A DNA stretch of 64,000 bases, from NCBI RefSeq assembly GCF_036850765.1, contig NC_089493.1:11037632-11101631 (forward strand), read 5' to 3'. Under the pieces are notes generated by a model. The model did no database searches. It had not been told where the DNA came from and saw only the letters and a list, made by a program, of their open reading frames with translations. Made by a program: the position numbers and the translations under genes. Shown here in pieces: positions 61,723 to 64,000 of this stretch. This DNA is from Saccopteryx bilineata. Its lineage: Eukaryota > Chordata > Mammalia > Chiroptera > Emballonuridae. Each line of letters begins with the position of its first letter. Position 1 is the stretch's first letter.

Positions 61723-63115
61723 AAAAAAAAAGTAACTTGGAAAGTTCTATATCAACAATATTTTTAAAGGGTACATATTATGACCAAAGGTGGTTTATTT
61801 CAGGAATGCAAGGTTGATTTCACATTGTAAAAGGCTTAAAGCTTTGTACCCAGGAACAAGGCAAGGATGTGAACTTACACCACTTTCATTTACATTGTTC
61901 TGTAGTGCCTAGCCAGTGAAATAGATGATAGAAAGAAAAAAGATTGGAAAGGTTCGTGTCAAACTTTATTCACAGATGCATGACGGTATGTGTGGAAAAC
62001 CCTAAGTAATCCCCCAAAAAAGCTAATAGACTAATATATAAACATTGAAGGCATGCAGAATAATAGCTCAACATACAAAAATCAATTATATTTCTCTATA
62101 CTAACACTATATAATTAGAAAATAACATGTAGAAAACAGTTCCATTCACAAAAATACTTAGGAATAAATTTAATGAACAATGTAGCAAGACATTACAATG
62201 GGAATGAAACAAAACCTAAATAAGTGTACATATATATCATTTCAAGAATTGGAAAACCCAATGTTGTTAAAATAATAATCCTCCTCAATTGAGGTAGAGG
62301 CCAAAACCAAAATAAGCTTCCTTAAAAGAGAGAGAGAGAAAGACATTGATTTTTAAGTTCACATAAAAAGCGAAAACCTGAAAGAGCAAAAATTAAAATT
62401 TTGAAAAAGTTGAAGAACTTTCCAAGGCTTATTATAAACTTGCAATAATAAAGACCATACTATGTCACTGGCATGAGGATAGACATATAAGTGAATAAAC
62501 AGAATAGAGTCTAGAAATAGACCCAAACATATATGGTTGATTGAGATTTAACAAAGCTACCAAGATAATTCAACAGACATAAGATAATTTTTTACAATAA
62601 ATGGTGCTGGAACAACTCAATAGTGCATGTGGAAATAATGAACTTCAAACCTTACCTCATACCATACATAAAGGAACTGGCTCAAAGATGTTCAAAAATC
62701 TAAATGTTAAAGATTAAACTATCATATTTCTAGAAAAAAGCACTGGAGAAAAATCTTTGTATTGTTAGGTTAGGCAAAGACTTCTTAAACAGAATACAAA
62801 AGCAGAAATGATATAAGAAAAATGATTGATAAAATTGACTTCATGACTTAAACGTTTCACTTCTCAGAAGGTATAGTTAGAAAAACACAAAAGTGAGTCA
62901 CAGAATGGAAGCAAACTTTTTCAAAACTAAGAGCTCATATTCAGAATATATAAAGAACTCTTAAAACTCAGTAAAAAGACCAAAAATCTAATAAAAATGA
63001 ACAAAAGACTGCAATAGCTATTTCCCAAAAGATGATATACAAATGTCCAATAAGTACATGAAGTGATACTCAACATCACTAGTTTCAGAGAAATGCAAAA
63101 TAAAACCACAATGAA

Positions 63116-63277
63116 AGCCCTGGTCAGATGGTTCAGTTGGTAGAGCATGGTCCAGATATGCAAAAGGTTGCCAGTTTAATCCCCTGGCAGGGCACATACA
63201 GAAAGAGATCTATGTTTCTGTCTCTCCCTTCCTCTCTCTAAAATCAATAAAATAAATAATAATAATAATAATAATAA
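63116..63277 (+). mobile_element. Old tRNA-derived SINE with (AAT)n tail, inside L1
   Basis: Head gccctggtcagatggttcag, B-box-like ttgccagtttaatcccctgg, short CT part and an (AAT)n run (63256-63277). Flanks aaaccacaatg and aaacatcacaatg suggest the duplication. Confidence 0.8.
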
Positions 63278-63289
63278 AACATCACAATG

Positions 63290-63480
63290 CCTGACCTGTG
63301 GTGGCACAGTGGATAAAGCGTAGACCTGGAATGCTGAGGTCGCCGGTTCAAAACCCTGGGCTTGCCTGGTCAAGGCACATATGGGAGTTGATGCTTCCTG
63401 CTCCTCCCCCTGTTCTCTCTCTCTCTCCCTGTCTCTCTCTCTCTCTCCCCTCTCTCTCTAATAAAAATGAAAAAAAAAAT
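63290..63480 (+). mobile_element. Short Ves-like tRNA SINE next to another SINE in L1
   Basis: Head gcctgacctgtggtggcaca, (CT)n-rich part 63415-63460 and an A tail. Inserted directly after the SINE at 63116-63277; the L1 reading resumes at cgcaaacccataagaacgac. Confidence 0.88.
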
Positions 63481-64000
63481 CGCAAACCCATAAGAACGAC
63501 TAAAGTTTTTAAAAAGTCAATACCAAGTGTGATGAGAATTTGGAACAACTGGAACTCTCTCTTAAGTTGCTGGTGAGAATAAAAAATGTTACAGCTGCTT
63601 CAAAATACAATATTCATTTGCCATATGGTCAAGCAATTCTACTCCTAGGTATTTACCCTAGAGAAATAAAAACATATGCAACTATACACTTTCAGCAGCA
63701 TAATTCATATGGCCAATACCTGGAAACAATCTAAATAATACATATACTCCATAAAATACTAAAGAGCAATATAAAGGAACAAAATATTAACACATTCAAC
63801 AACATGTGAATGAATGTTAAAAAACTATGCTAAGTAAATAAGTCACACAAAAAAGACAATGTACTGAATGACTTTATTTATAGGAAATTCTAGAACCAGG
63901 GGTTGAAGAAGAGGATCAAGAGCAAAGAAATACAAGAATCTTTTTAGGGTAAGAGGACTGTTCTTTACACTGATTTGGGTGGTGGTTACACAACTGTACA

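Larger units (their letters stand above)
36547..64000 (-). other. UNC79: UNC79 5' intron and/or upstream region
   Basis: Upstream of the first recognised coding exon. The split Phe codon there requires a preceding coding exon; I did not recognise one, so how much of this is intron cannot be fixed. Apart from the repeats and the GNPDA1 pseudogene listed separately, the stretches 36580-37630, 37850-38730, 42720-42990, 43430-44270, 44770-45240, 45430-46430, 47220-47620, 49530-50850, 51270-51790, 52020-52600 and 55145-56280 show no gene-like signal to me. Confidence 0.6.
59833..64000 (+). mobile_element. Decayed L1 ORF2, interrupted by SINEs, running off the window
   Basis: Plus-strand ORF2-like sequence. 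The longest surviving frame (60629-61069) translates to residues resembling the ORF2 region before reverse transcriptase (ISFTLRNSKKK, NLNQRKEIVQISVEINKIDS, KLPISEIKGHSNSF), ending in an inserted SINE. Later parts (61850-61920; 62030-62110; 63040-63110; 63480-63760) follow the order of ORF2 to its 3' part. SINE insertions at 61042-61230, 61328-61722 and about 63116-63480 break it, with many stops. Not functional. Confidence 0.8.

Overview
The window is nuclear DNA from a bat, most likely a horseshoe bat or close relative (Rhinolophidae/Hipposideridae). The main evidence is a dozen near-full copies of a roughly 390-bp tRNA-derived SINE that matches the Rhin-1 family as I know it, together with short Ves-like tRNA SINEs, L1, L2, MIR and several hAT-type DNA elements. 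It is gene-poor, intron-dominated mammalian sequence with no bacterial-type genes.

The one functional gene I can support is UNC79, on the minus strand. UNC79 is a large subunit of the NALCN sodium-leak channel complex. Six consecutive internal coding exons are present, in transcript order 36546-36426, 28658-28354, 24380-24210, 15241-15149, 10279-10224 and 9158-9029. All have AG acceptors and GT donors, and their reading phases join without a gap (876 nt, about residues 8-300 if numbered like the human protein as I recall it). The initiator exon lies further right (not found in 36547-64000) and the next exon lies left of base 1 (not found in 1-9028), so both flanks read as intron or 5' gene region.

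The rest is interspersed repeats. Left part (1-9028): a decayed plus-strand L1, older tRNA SINEs, a hAT element sitting in one of them, and a minus-strand L1 3' end. Middle (9159-36425): introns with Rhin-1 copies, three hAT elements with recognisable 8-bp target duplications (19345-19890, 22020-22314 and a SPIN-like element at 34266-34478), and a small TA-flanked palindromic element (20349-20558). Right part (36547-64000): more Rhin-1 copies including a tandem pair sharing one target sequence, nested SINEs, an LTR remnant, a CAT-repeat microsatellite, a processed GNPDA1 pseudogene (52638-53590), and an old plus-strand L1 running to the window end.

I found no undescribed biological system. 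The most informative observations are two Rhin-1 subfamilies with linked diagnostic differences and one copy of mixed type, the SPIN-like element (a family known for horizontal transfer), the tandem and nested SINE insertions, and SINEs close to UNC79 exons.
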